DNA from: Rothia nasimurium
GTDB lineage: Bacteria > Actinomycetota > Actinomycetes > Actinomycetales > Micrococcaceae
Assembly: GCF_014217215.1 (NCBI RefSeq)
Contig: NZ_CP056080.1
Coordinates: 1,612,001-1,676,000, forward strand
DNA: 64,000 nt
Direction: 5' to 3'
Below, piece after piece: positions 28,233 through 35,558 of this stretch. The position numbers were made by a program, and so were the translations under genes. The first letter of the stretch is position 1. Each line of letters starts with the position of its first letter. Under the pieces are notes generated by a model. The model was not told where the DNA came from and did no database searches. It was given only the letters and a program-made list of their open reading frames with translations.

Positions 28233-29528
28233 CTATCGTTTTCGCCCCTCAGAGGTGATAAGGCTTGCTGGGAGAAGACCGTGGGTACCGAAGCGGGCAT
28301 TGATGGTGTCCATGGCGTTTTCGGCTCCTTCCCATTCTTCGGCAAGGGTATCTTGGGTCGGTAAGGTCGTGCCGCCTGTAGCACCGGGTGAAGCTGGGGC
28401 GAAGAGTTGCATCTGCACACCGGTTTCCCGCCCTTCAAGTTTTTCTGCGCGGACGCCCAGCAGCCGTATCGGCCGGTGTGATGAGCCATCGGGCTGCAAT
28501 ACTTCTAACTGTTTGAGGTGGGCAATAACGGCGTCAAACATGATACGGCCGGATACGGTTGCAAGGGGCAGGGGGCAGGAGCGGGTGAGAGTTTCGAAAT
28601 CTGAGTAGCGAATTTTGAGGCTGAGGGTGCGGGTTTGGCGACCGGCGGTTCGCAGTCTTCGAGCAACGGCGAGACAGAGGCTGTAGAGTTCTGCGGTGAT
28701 AGCCTCGGCGCTCGTTTGGTCGGTGGTAAAGGTGTGCTCGGCACCGATTGATTTTTCGATACGCTCTGGGGTGACCTCGCGGCGGTCAATACCGCGGGCA
28801 AGTTCATAGAGGTGCAGACCTGCCGCCTGGCCGCAGCGCCCCTGAAGCCAGGGCAGGTCGTATTCTCGCAACTGGGCGACGGTATGGATTCCAAGTCCTT
28901 CGAGGAAGGCAGCGCTTTTAGCCCCGACGCCCCAGAGATTACCGACCGGTAGGGGGTCCAGGAATTCTTGCACCCGCTGGGGTGGGACCACCCAGAGACC
29001 GTTGGGCTTAGAACCGGCGGACGCCATCTTGGCAACGAATTTACTTGATGAAATCCCTACGGAACTCGGCAGACCCAGCTCGGTTTTAATGCGGTCGCGG
29101 GCCTGTTGCGCGATATCGACGGGGCTCCCTTGGGCTCGGACGGCGCCGGTGAGGTCAAGGAAGGCTTCATCAACGCTAACCTGCTCTAGGCGGTCGGTAA
29201 TCGTACCTAAGATAGCCATCACCTGAGCGGAGTAACTGCGGTAGTGGGCGGACGGCTCCAGCAGCAGGGCAGCGGGGCAGAGCCGGCGGGCGCGGGCCAA
29301 CGGCATGGCTGAGCGCACACCGTAGCGGCGGGCTTCATACGAGGCGGAGAGGACGACCGAGCGCGGCGAGTTACGGGCAACAATAAGCGGACGCCCACGC
29401 AGCTGGGGCTGTGCAAGAAGTTCAACGTTGACGAAGAAGGCATCCATATCGAGGTGCATGATGATGCGGGCAGGGGCATCCGCACGCACGCCCTGAGTAG
29501 CCTGCTGGCCCATCCGCCCTACCCCCAT
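28233..29528 (-). CDS. dinB: DNA polymerase IV (Y-family translesion polymerase)
   Basis: Error-prone polymerase that copies past damaged bases. The 431 residues hold the Y-family catalytic motifs: IMHLDMDAFFVNVE (about 22-35, first aspartates) and SVDEAFLDLTG (about 117-127, SVDE), then the helix-hairpin-helix thumb with GNLWGVGAKSAAFLEGLGI and the little-finger domain. No C-terminal beta-clamp motif stands out. The ATG at 29528 lies six bases after a TAGTTT -10 box, so the mRNA may be leaderless. A LexA-like box overlaps that promoter, suggesting SOS control. Confidence 0.94.
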   Translation of the reverse strand: MGVGRMGQQATQGVRADAPARIIMHLDMDAFFVNVELLAQPQLRGRPLIVARNSPRSVVLSASYEARRYGVRSAMPLARARRLCPAALLLEPSAHYRSYSAQVMAILGTITDRLEQVSVDEAFLDLTGAVRAQGSPVDIAQQARDRIKTELGLPSSVGISSSKFVAKMASAGSKPNGLWVVPPQRVQEFLDPLPVGNLWGVGAKSAAFLEGLGIHTVAQLREYDLPWLQGRCGQAAGLHLYELARGIDRREVTPERIEKSIGAEHTFTTDQTSAEAITAELYSLCLAVARRLRTAGRQTRTLSLKIRYSDFETLTRSCPLPLATVSGRIMFDAVIAHLKQLEVLQPDGSSHRPIRLLGVRAEKLEGRETGVQMQLFAPASPGATGGTTLPTQDTLAEEWEGAENAMDTINARFGTHGLLPASLITSEGRKR

Positions 29529-29531
29529 TTA

Positions 29532-29547
29532 TCGAAACTATGTTCTA
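29532..29547 (-). promoter_or_regulatory. Candidate SOS (LexA) box over the dinB promoter
   Basis: TCGAAA-CTAT-GTTCTA differs at two positions from the actinobacterial LexA form TCGAAC-N4-GTTCGA. On the minus strand it covers a TAGTTT -10 box (29535-29540) six bases from the dinB ATG. LexA binding here is inference. Confidence 0.5.
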
Positions 29548-29573
29548 ATCTATCCTAGATGAGCAGGGCAGTT

Positions 29574-29602
29574 TTGACTAGGTGTCGACCTGCATCTACT
29601 AG
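29574..29602 (+). promoter_or_regulatory. Candidate promoter of the polyprenyl synthase gene
   Basis: TTGACT (29574-29579) and TACTAG (29597-29602) are 17 bases apart. The implied start of transcription near 29609 lies ahead of the ATG at 29640 but past the ATG at 29559, supporting the later start codon. Confidence 0.5.
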
Positions 29603-29639
29603 ACTGGTGTGCAGAGCTATCCCCAGACCCAAGGACGTC

Positions 29640-30752
29640 ATGACCCCCCAGCCAGCCCCCACTACCGGCCCCGAGGAATCCGCAGCCTACCTTGAGGCTC
29701 TCGAAGCCGAGATGGGCCGCTTTTTTGATACCCAGCAAGAACTCATGGCAACCGTCTCGGTTGAAACCCTACCCCTGTTGGAGTCCGTCCGCGCCCTTTC
29801 CACCGGCGGTAAACGTCTTCGAGCGCTCTTGGCCTACTGGGGCTACCGCGGAGCTGGTGGAGCGGGAGTGACCGAGTCCATCGTTCGGGCGGGTGTAGCG
29901 ATCGAACTTTTCCAGACCGCTGCCCTGATTCACGATGACATTATCGATGCCTCCGACACCCGACGGGGCGCCCCCAGTGTACACCGCCGGTTCGAGGCCA
30001 TGCACCGGGAGCTGGGCTATAAGACCAGCGCTGAGTCGTTCGGTGTATCAAGCGCAATTTTGGCCGGCGACCTGTGCCTGTCCTGGTCAGAAATGGTGTT
30101 CTCGTCCATTCCTGAGCTCACTGCCGCCAGCGAAGCCCGCTTTATCTTTGACCTGATGCGCACCGAAGTGATGGCCGGCCAGTACCTCGACATTGTGGGC
30201 GAAGTCGTGCCCGAAGAAGAGCCAAAAGTTGCCCTTGAGCGGGCTAAGAACGTGATTCGCTACAAGGCCGCTAAATACTCCTGTGAACACCCCATTGCCC
30301 TGGGCGGGGCCCTGGGTCTTGGTCTAAAGCACGGGGAGACCTCCGAACTGGTTGCCGGTTACCGGGCCTTTGCCCTACCCCTGGGCGAGGGCTTCCAACT
30401 GCGCGATGACGTACTGGGGGTCTTCGGTGAGCCCGAGACCACAGGCAAGCCCGCTGGCGATGACCTGCGCGAGGGCAAACGCACCGTCCTCACGGCCTTT
30501 ACGGCCATGAAGAGTAACGCAGACCAGCGGGCCTTCCTCGAAGGCTCCCTGGGTTCCCCTACCCTGGGGGCAGAAACCATCGAAGAGCTTCAGCGCCTCA
30601 TGCGAGACTCCGGAGCCCTCCAGGCCGTTGAAGAGATGATTCAAGCCAAGGGGGACGAGGCCCTAGCCGCCCTTGAAGCCCTCGACCTCGAAGCATCCGT
30701 GCAGCAGGCCCTGCGGGCCATTGCGGCCAAGGCCCTGCACCGCTCCTTCTAG
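29640..30752 (+). CDS. Polyprenyl diphosphate synthase (trans-isoprenyl, IdsA/IspB type)
   Basis: Condenses isopentenyl diphosphate with an allylic primer to make a longer all-trans prenyl diphosphate, for example geranylgeranyl or a quinone side chain; chain length cannot be read safely. The 370 residues have the first aspartate motif HDDIIDASDTRRG (about 98-110) and the second region FQLRDDVLGVFGE (about 258), plus the substrate lysine/arginine in GGKRLRALL (about 57-65). The ATG at 29640 has AAGGA at good spacing and lies after a promoter; an in-frame ATG at 29559 is rejected. It stands alone, ended by a strong hairpin. Confidence 0.92.
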   Translation: MTPQPAPTTGPEESAAYLEALEAEMGRFFDTQQELMATVSVETLPLLESVRALSTGGKRLRALLAYWGYRGAGGAGVTESIVRAGVAIELFQTAALIHDDIIDASDTRRGAPSVHRRFEAMHRELGYKTSAESFGVSSAILAGDLCLSWSEMVFSSIPELTAASEARFIFDLMRTEVMAGQYLDIVGEVVPEEEPKVALERAKNVIRYKAAKYSCEHPIALGGALGLGLKHGETSELVAGYRAFALPLGEGFQLRDDVLGVFGEPETTGKPAGDDLREGKRTVLTAFTAMKSNADQRAFLEGSLGSPTLGAETIEELQRLMRDSGALQAVEEMIQAKGDEALAALEALDLEASVQQALRAIAAKALHRSF

Positions 30753-30778
30753 GGTAGCGCTAGCATTTATCAGGTAAT

Positions 30779-30818
30779 AGAACAGCAGGCTCACACCGGA
30801 GTGTGAGCCTGCTGTTCT
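30779..30818. terminator. Bidirectional hairpin terminator
   Basis: A perfect 18-bp stem (AGAACAGCAGGCTCACAC and its complement) with loop CGGA lies between the convergent polyprenyl synthase and Rv2175c-like genes. Confidence 0.85.
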
Positions 30819-30839
30819 CTATCTAAACCTTTGAATGCC

Positions 30840-31211
30840 TTACCAGGCCAGGGCTGAAGCGCGGCGGCGGATTTCGGTCTTGCGACCGTCAATCAGGGCG
30901 TCGATAGGACGGCCCGGCAGGGTGTCGTCAGCAGTGTAGAGCCAAACAATAGCTTCTTCTGCGGTGAAACCGGCATCGGCCAGTACGCTCAGGGTGCCCT
31001 TGAGGGGCTCAAGCACGCGGTCTTCGCGCATGAAGAGGGCGGGGACCTTGCGGACGCCGGTTTCGGGGTCGCGCACGGCCAGCAGGGTTCCGTCAGCCAG
31101 CAGGTTGTGGACGCGGGTGACCTTGAGGTCAAGGGCTTCTGCGATATCGGGGATGGTCAGCCAATCGCCAACCAGAGCAATTACTTCGGGTGTAGTTTTT
31201 TCATCAGTCAC
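30840..31211 (-). CDS. Rv2175c-like DNA-binding protein
   Basis: A 123-residue helix-turn-helix protein matching the mycobacterial Rv2175c type: an N-terminal winged HTH (WLTIPDIAEALDLKVTRVHNLLADGTL, about 17-43) and the C-terminal Rv2175c domain ending ALAW. In Mycobacterium, Rv2175c is a substrate of the kinase PknL, encoded next to it. The same divergent pair occurs here, so the link is probably conserved; TTP near residue 7 is a possible phosphoacceptor by analogy. The start is a GTG at 31211 with a CACAAT -10-like box six bases away, perhaps leaderless. Confidence 0.88.
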   Translation of the reverse strand: MTDEKTTPEVIALVGDWLTIPDIAEALDLKVTRVHNLLADGTLLAVRDPETGVRKVPALFMREDRVLEPLKGTLSVLADAGFTAEEAIVWLYTADDTLPGRPIDALIDGRKTEIRRRASALAW

Positions 31212-31217
31212 CTATCC

Positions 31218-31223
31218 ATTGTG
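31218..31223 (-). promoter_or_regulatory. Candidate -10 box of Rv2175c-like gene (leaderless)
   Basis: CACAAT on the minus strand is followed by six bases and then the GTG start. No convincing -35 box or ribosome site is seen. Confidence 0.35.
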
Positions 31224-31306
31224 CCCCAGAAACCGGGGAATCGGTAGGTAGCATCGGCAGGGGGCACAGCGAGTTTCGTTTTCGGTCTCTTCCCAGGGGC
31301 CGCCCG

Positions 31307-31312
31307 TACAAT
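31307..31312 (+). promoter_or_regulatory. Candidate -10 box of PknL-like gene (leaderless)
   Basis: TACAAT is followed by seven bases and then the ATG at 31320, so transcription would start at or within a base or so of the A. This favours the ATG over the GTG at 31314. Confidence 0.45.
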
Positions 31313-31319
31313 AGTGAGG

Positions 31320-32783
31320 ATGACTGATGACTTCTCTGCTGCTCCCTGGCTGACCGGGGTTATTTTCAAGGGCCATTTTGAGGTGGGCCACCTGATTGCG
31401 CGCGGTGGTATGGCCGAGGTGTACCACGCGGTTGACCTGTGGTCAGATAACCCGGTGGCGCTCAAGGTGCTACTCCCCCACCTCTCTACCGACCCAGCTC
31501 AGCAACAGAAGTTTTTCCGAGAGGGCTCGGCGCTCAAGAAGATTCAGCATGAGAACGTTGTAGGTGTCATCGACGAGGGCACCGAGGTAGTTCACGGTCA
31601 GCAGGTCATGTTCCTGGTCTTAGAGTACGTGCACGGGTGTACCCTGGCGCAGCTGACGCAGCTACGACCGGTGCTCTCGGTGGGCGAGATGCTCGATATC
31701 ATGATTCCTGCGGTTGAGGGCCTATCTGAGGTGCACGCCCACCATCTGATTCACCGCGATATCAAGCCCGCCAATATTCTCTTAGAGGCCGATACAGGGG
31801 GCGTTAAGCTCTCCGACTTTGGCCTGACGCGAAGGGCCGATCAAAGCGCAACCGGCCAGCTCATGGGTACCCCCTCCTTCGTGGCTCCCGAAATCCTCGA
31901 CGTTGCCTCACCGGTCGGGCCTCCTGCCGATATTTTTGCCCTGGGCGTGATGATGTATCGCCTGCTCACCGGCCGTATGCCGTTTGCCGGGGCCGATAAC
32001 GACCAGCAGGTGCTCTACCACAACATGAACACCGATATTCCCTCCCTCGCCCACCTGGCTGAGGGTATCTCTTCCGACATCGCGGGTGTGGTGAGCTGGT
32101 GCACCCGCCGCAGCCCCCGTGACCGCCCCCAAGACGCCACCGAGCTCTACCGGGCCCTGCGCGATATTGAGGCCCGTGCCAGTGAACAGGAGAAGGACTA
32201 CCGGCTAGGTCAGGCGGATCAGCCAGCAACAACGCTATGGGAAGACGTCGCCGATATCGCCGAACAGTCGGGGCGGGTACGCCACGAGCAGACCGCTATC
32301 ACCGGTTTTGGAGCCGCCGATGACCTACTCGATGCAGGTTCCTCTGGCCCGCTTAGCGAGCACGAGCAGGCAGTACGTTCAGCCGCGGACGCCCCCGTTG
32401 AGATCTACGCCCCCACCGACTTCCCCGGGGTTGGGCCCAAGACCGAAACCCAGGCCGTCCTCGATGCCCAGCTATCTGAGCACGACGCTGCCCAAGACCC
32501 GGCGGTGGTAGAACAGCCATCAATTTCTGCAGAGTATAACCGGCAGCGGGCTACCGCCCACCGCAGTGTACGCGCGGACGCAGCACCGGCGTCCGCACCG
32601 AAACCAGCGCCGGTACGCCCCGCCAACCCCGCCCAGTGGACCGAAGCCCAGCGCCGGAGCCCGGCTGAGAGGTGGCGCCCACCCCTCTCCCCGGTTTCTA
32701 TAGTCCTGATTCTTGCCCTGGTTCTGTTGGGATTTGTCGCAGCAGGTCTTGTGGGCTGGTGGCTGGCAAGCCTTATTCTCTAG
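31320..32783 (+). CDS. pknL: Membrane Ser/Thr protein kinase (PknL-like)
   Basis: Hanks-type kinase of 487 residues. Motifs in order: glycine loop IARGGMAEVY (about 26-35), ATP lysine in ALKVL (Lys49), catalytic HRDIKPAN (about 145-152), DFG (about 166-168) and the activation segment end GTPSFVAPE. A disordered Ala/Pro-rich linker (about 275-455) leads to one C-terminal membrane segment (about 458-487) that ends the protein, so there is no outside sensor domain and no PASTA repeat. Its divergent neighbour is an Rv2175c homologue, as for mycobacterial pknL. The symbol rests on that gene pairing. Confidence 0.88.
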   Translation: MTDDFSAAPWLTGVIFKGHFEVGHLIARGGMAEVYHAVDLWSDNPVALKVLLPHLSTDPAQQQKFFREGSALKKIQHENVVGVIDEGTEVVHGQQVMFLVLEYVHGCTLAQLTQLRPVLSVGEMLDIMIPAVEGLSEVHAHHLIHRDIKPANILLEADTGGVKLSDFGLTRRADQSATGQLMGTPSFVAPEILDVASPVGPPADIFALGVMMYRLLTGRMPFAGADNDQQVLYHNMNTDIPSLAHLAEGISSDIAGVVSWCTRRSPRDRPQDATELYRALRDIEARASEQEKDYRLGQADQPATTLWEDVADIAEQSGRVRHEQTAITGFGAADDLLDAGSSGPLSEHEQAVRSAADAPVEIYAPTDFPGVGPKTETQAVLDAQLSEHDAAQDPAVVEQPSISAEYNRQRATAHRSVRADAAPASAPKPAPVRPANPAQWTEAQRRSPAERWRPPLSPVSIVLILALVLLGFVAAGLVGWWLASLIL

Positions 32784-32836
32784 CGCAGGCGCCCTCGCTC
32801 CAGTACAGAACCCGAGGGGAAAACCCGGGCATAGAA

Positions 32837-32892
32837 AAGCCGCCGTGGCCCTATTCTTGAAACCTGTGTTCAAGAGAAGGCGACGGCGGCTT
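32837..32892. terminator. Two-tier hairpin between convergent pknL-like gene and aroG
   Basis: AAGCCGCCGT (32837-32846) pairs with ACGGCGGCTT (32883-32892); inside, TCTTGAA pairs with TTCAAGA. It probably ends both convergent transcripts. Confidence 0.75.
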
Positions 32893-32917
32893 GCTCTGTG
32901 CCCTGGAGACCTTAGCC

Positions 32918-34279
32918 TTAGCGGCGGGCCAGGTACTCAGCAACCTGGAAAGCGATTTCCAGGGACTGCTGGTGGTTCAGTCGGGGGTCGCAGAGGGTCT
33001 CGTAACGGTCAGCGAAAGCTGCTTCTTCGATGGGGTCAGAACCGCCCAGGCATTCAGCGACGTCGTCACCGGTCATCTCTACGTGGATACCGCCGGGGAA
33101 GGTACCGAGAGCCTCGTGTACCTCGAAGAAGCCCTGAACCTCGTTCATGACGTCGTCGAAGCGGCGGGTCTTGTAACCGGACGGTACAGAGATGGTGTTG
33201 CCGTGCATGGGGTCGGTAACCCACACGACCTTGGCGCCTTCCTTCTGCACGCCCTCAACGATGGCGGGCAGGTTTTCACGAATCTTGCCGGCACCCATAC
33301 GGGTAATGAAGGTCAGGCGGCCGGGCTCGCGGTTGGGGTCCAGCTTGTCAATCAGGGCCATGGCATCGTCGGCGGTCGTGGTGGGGCCAAGCTTCACGCC
33401 GATGGGGTTACGAACCTTGGAGAGGAAGTTGACGTGGGCATCATCCAGGCCGCGGGTACGCTCACCGATCCAGAGGAAGTGGGCGGAGGTGTCGTAGGGC
33501 AGGTGGGTGCGGGAGTCAACGCGGGTCATAGCGCGTTCGAAGTCCAGAAGCAGGGCCTCGTGGCCGGTGTAGACATCGGTGGTCTTCAGGGGGCCGAAGT
33601 CGGTGCCACAGGCTTCCATGAACTTGATAGCGCGGTCGATTTCGCCGGCGATGGACTCGTAGCGGGCGTGGGCGGGGTTCGAGGTAAAGCCCTTGTTCCA
33701 GGAGTGGACCGAACGCAGGTCAGCAAAACCGCCCTTGGTAAAGGCACGAATCAGGTTAAGGGTGCTTGCACTGGTGTGATAACCCTGGAGCATGCGATTG
33801 GGGTCGTGCACGCGGGACTCTTCGGTGAAGTCAAAACCGTTAACCATTTCACCGCGGAAGGAGGGCAGGGTGACGCCGTCACGAGTCTCATCGTTCGATG
33901 AGCGGGGCTTGGAGAACTGACCTGCCATACGGCCCATCTTGACCACGGGCATGGACGCACCGTAGGTCAGCACAACCGCCATCTGCAGCAGGGTGCGCAC
34001 GCGGCCTGAAATCTTATCAGCGGTAGCGCCTGCGAAGGTTTCTGCGCAGTCGCCGCCCTGAAGCAGGAAGGCTTCACCTTCTGCAACGCGTGCTAGGTCG
34101 GCACGCATCTGGTCAACTTCACCGGCGAAAACCAGCGGAGGAACGCTGTTCAGTTCGTTGATGACGGCGGTGAAGTCGGGGTGCTCAGCCCACTGGGGGT
34201 GCTGATCGATGTGCAGGGAGCGCCACTCTTCGAGTTCGGGGAAGTCGTTCGGGGTGGGTACGGCGCCGGAGTTGGTCAC
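32918..34279 (-). CDS. aroG: Class II (plant-type) DAHP synthase
   Basis: First step of the shikimate pathway: phosphoenolpyruvate plus erythrose 4-phosphate gives DAHP. The 453 residues match the class II family, with EWRSLHIDQHPQWAEH near the start, LLQGGDCAETFAG (about 84-96), the metal cysteine in that motif, KPRSSNDET and WVTDPMHGNT (histidine, about 365). I choose the GTG at 34279, which has AAAGGAG 7 bases upstream and gives the usual length; a longer frame to 34417 has no support. Allosteric control by aromatic amino acids is known for the mycobacterial enzyme and is likely here. Confidence 0.95.
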   Translation of the reverse strand: MTNSGAVPTPNDFPELEEWRSLHIDQHPQWAEHPDFTAVINELNSVPPLVFAGEVDQMRADLARVAEGEAFLLQGGDCAETFAGATADKISGRVRTLLQMAVVLTYGASMPVVKMGRMAGQFSKPRSSNDETRDGVTLPSFRGEMVNGFDFTEESRVHDPNRMLQGYHTSASTLNLIRAFTKGGFADLRSVHSWNKGFTSNPAHARYESIAGEIDRAIKFMEACGTDFGPLKTTDVYTGHEALLLDFERAMTRVDSRTHLPYDTSAHFLWIGERTRGLDDAHVNFLSKVRNPIGVKLGPTTTADDAMALIDKLDPNREPGRLTFITRMGAGKIRENLPAIVEGVQKEGAKVVWVTDPMHGNTISVPSGYKTRRFDDVMNEVQGFFEVHEALGTFPGGIHVEMTGDDVAECLGGSDPIEEAAFADRYETLCDPRLNHQQSLEIAFQVAEYLARR

Positions 34280-34306
34280 GGGGTGACTCCTTTGTATGTG
34301 GTCGCT

Positions 34307-34331
34307 AGAGCCTATCTTGAGGTAAGGCTCT
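34307..34331 (-). promoter_or_regulatory. Small hairpin upstream of aroG
   Basis: AGAGCCT and AGGCTCT form a 7-bp stem with an 11-base loop, 28 bases before the aroG start. It may lie in the leader; no leader peptide rich in aromatic codons was found, so attenuation is not supported. Confidence 0.3.
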
Positions 34332-34468
34332 GTCTCTATATTCAAAAGTATTGGGGTTCGTAGGGAGGGTTCAAAAGCTATGTCCACGATGTGACATATA
34401 GCTCCTAGCTGGGGCAAGACCCCGCCATAAGTCTGAGTGGACGCCCGTGCCTGGGCAGGTGCGCCCCA

Positions 34469-35212
34469 CTAGGAGCGGGCTTCAAGAAGCCGCGCAGTAG
34501 CCTCGTCCGCGCTGATATTTTCAGCCGTCATGAGCTTCTTTACATCGGCCGCATACACCGGGGTGATGGGGCGGCCGGTCATCTGGCTAATCCGCTCAAT
34601 CACCCGGTCTGCCAGTTCCCGCTGGGCGGCCCATTCATCGTCCCGCCCCAGATAGGGGGCCACGTCAATAGGTTCGCCGATGACGGTCTTTACCCGAATC
34701 GGTTTGCCATCCTTCCGCAGGCGAAGGCGGTTGGAGCCAGGAACCTGTACATCCTCGTTACCGAACTGGGCAACGGGGATAATGGGGACGCCGGCCTCTA
34801 GAGCTAGGCGGGCCACACCAATTTTGGCGCGGTACAGACGTCCATCGGGGCTACGGGTCCCCTCGGGGTAGATCCCCACCAGCTTTCCCTCTCGTAGGGC
34901 AGCAACGGCAGCAGCCAGAGATTCAGCTGATTTAGCGCCACCGGAGCGGTCAATAGGTAGCTGGCCCACCGAGGTGAAAAACCACTTCATCACACGCCCC
35001 TTAACACCTGGTGTAGTGAAATAATCTGACTTAGCCAAGAAGAACACCTGACGCGGTGCCGCAAGAGGCAAGAAAATAGAGTCAATAAAAGACACATGGT
35101 TACTTGCCAAAATAGCGCCGCTTGCTGCCGGGATATTTTCAGCCCCCACGACCTCGTGATGATAGGCCCGCTGCAAGAAGGGCTTGAGCACGGTGCGTAG
35201 CTGCATATACAT
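34469..35212 (-). CDS. plsC: 1-acyl-sn-glycerol-3-phosphate acyltransferase (PlsC family)
   Basis: Adds the second acyl chain to make phosphatidic acid at the membrane. The 247 residues contain the acyltransferase block I SNHVSFIDSIFLPL (His-x4-Asp, about 37-50), block III GIYPEGTRSPDG (about 113-124) and a late VPIIPVAQFG. A hydrophobic stretch accompanies block I. The ATG at 35212 follows AAGGAG with 7 bases between. It is divergent from the acyl-CoA synthetase at 35559, which could supply its acyl donor. A related phospholipid acyltransferase role is possible. Confidence 0.9.
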   Translation of the reverse strand: MYMQLRTVLKPFLQRAYHHEVVGAENIPAASGAILASNHVSFIDSIFLPLAAPRQVFFLAKSDYFTTPGVKGRVMKWFFTSVGQLPIDRSGGAKSAESLAAAVAALREGKLVGIYPEGTRSPDGRLYRAKIGVARLALEAGVPIIPVAQFGNEDVQVPGSNRLRLRKDGKPIRVKTVIGEPIDVAPYLGRDDEWAAQRELADRVIERISQMTGRPITPVYAADVKKLMTAENISADEATARLLEARS

Positions 35213-35558
35213 GGTGTCTCTCCTTGCGATAGGGCAATGTCAGGGGTCTCGTGGCTAGAGCAGTCAGCGAGCGGCTTTCCACTACATATTGTATGCCCGA
35301 GGGCGACCAGCTCAGAAACAGGGTGAAGCAGACTCGTAGCGAAGCTGCTTCACCTTAGCTCCTTATCTGAACTAGTCAGTATGAGTAAACTACGCTGGCG
35401 GTGAAGCTATTCCCCTCAGAGCGTCACACCCCGCAAAAGTAGGATTTTAGCCGGGGGCGGGCTGTAAAATGGCGAGGAAGAACCACGTGCCCGGCATCGT
35501 TGCCAGCGCACCTTAGCCCTCCCCCGCCGCCGAGGCCCGTTAGAGACAAGGTAACACC
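35213..35558. other. 346-base divergent gap between plsC and fadD15-like gene
   Basis: No gene is seen. It holds a 10-bp inverted repeat (35322-35354) and a TAAAAT -10-like box on the plus strand (35464-35469) about 90 bases before the acyl-CoA synthetase, without a clear -35. GTGAAGC recurs at 35323 and 35401. Confidence 0.5.
35322..35354. promoter_or_regulatory. Inverted repeat in divergent lipid-gene promoter region
   Basis: GGTGAAGCAG and CTGCTTCACC form a perfect 10-bp inverted repeat around 13 bases. It lies where a terminator is not expected (both genes point away), so an operator or leader hairpin is more likely. Confidence 0.45.

Noticed and set aside
29559-29639. Longer N-terminus of the polyprenyl synthase
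   Set aside because: The candidate promoter at 29574-29602 lies inside it and the ATG at 29640 has a good ribosome site.
34280-34417. 46-residue N-terminal extension of aroG
   Set aside because: No ribosome site and not in the family; the GTG at 34279 has AAAGGAG at ideal spacing.
34280-34468. Attenuator leader peptide for aroG
   Set aside because: No short frame rich in Trp, Phe or Tyr codons lies before the small hairpin.
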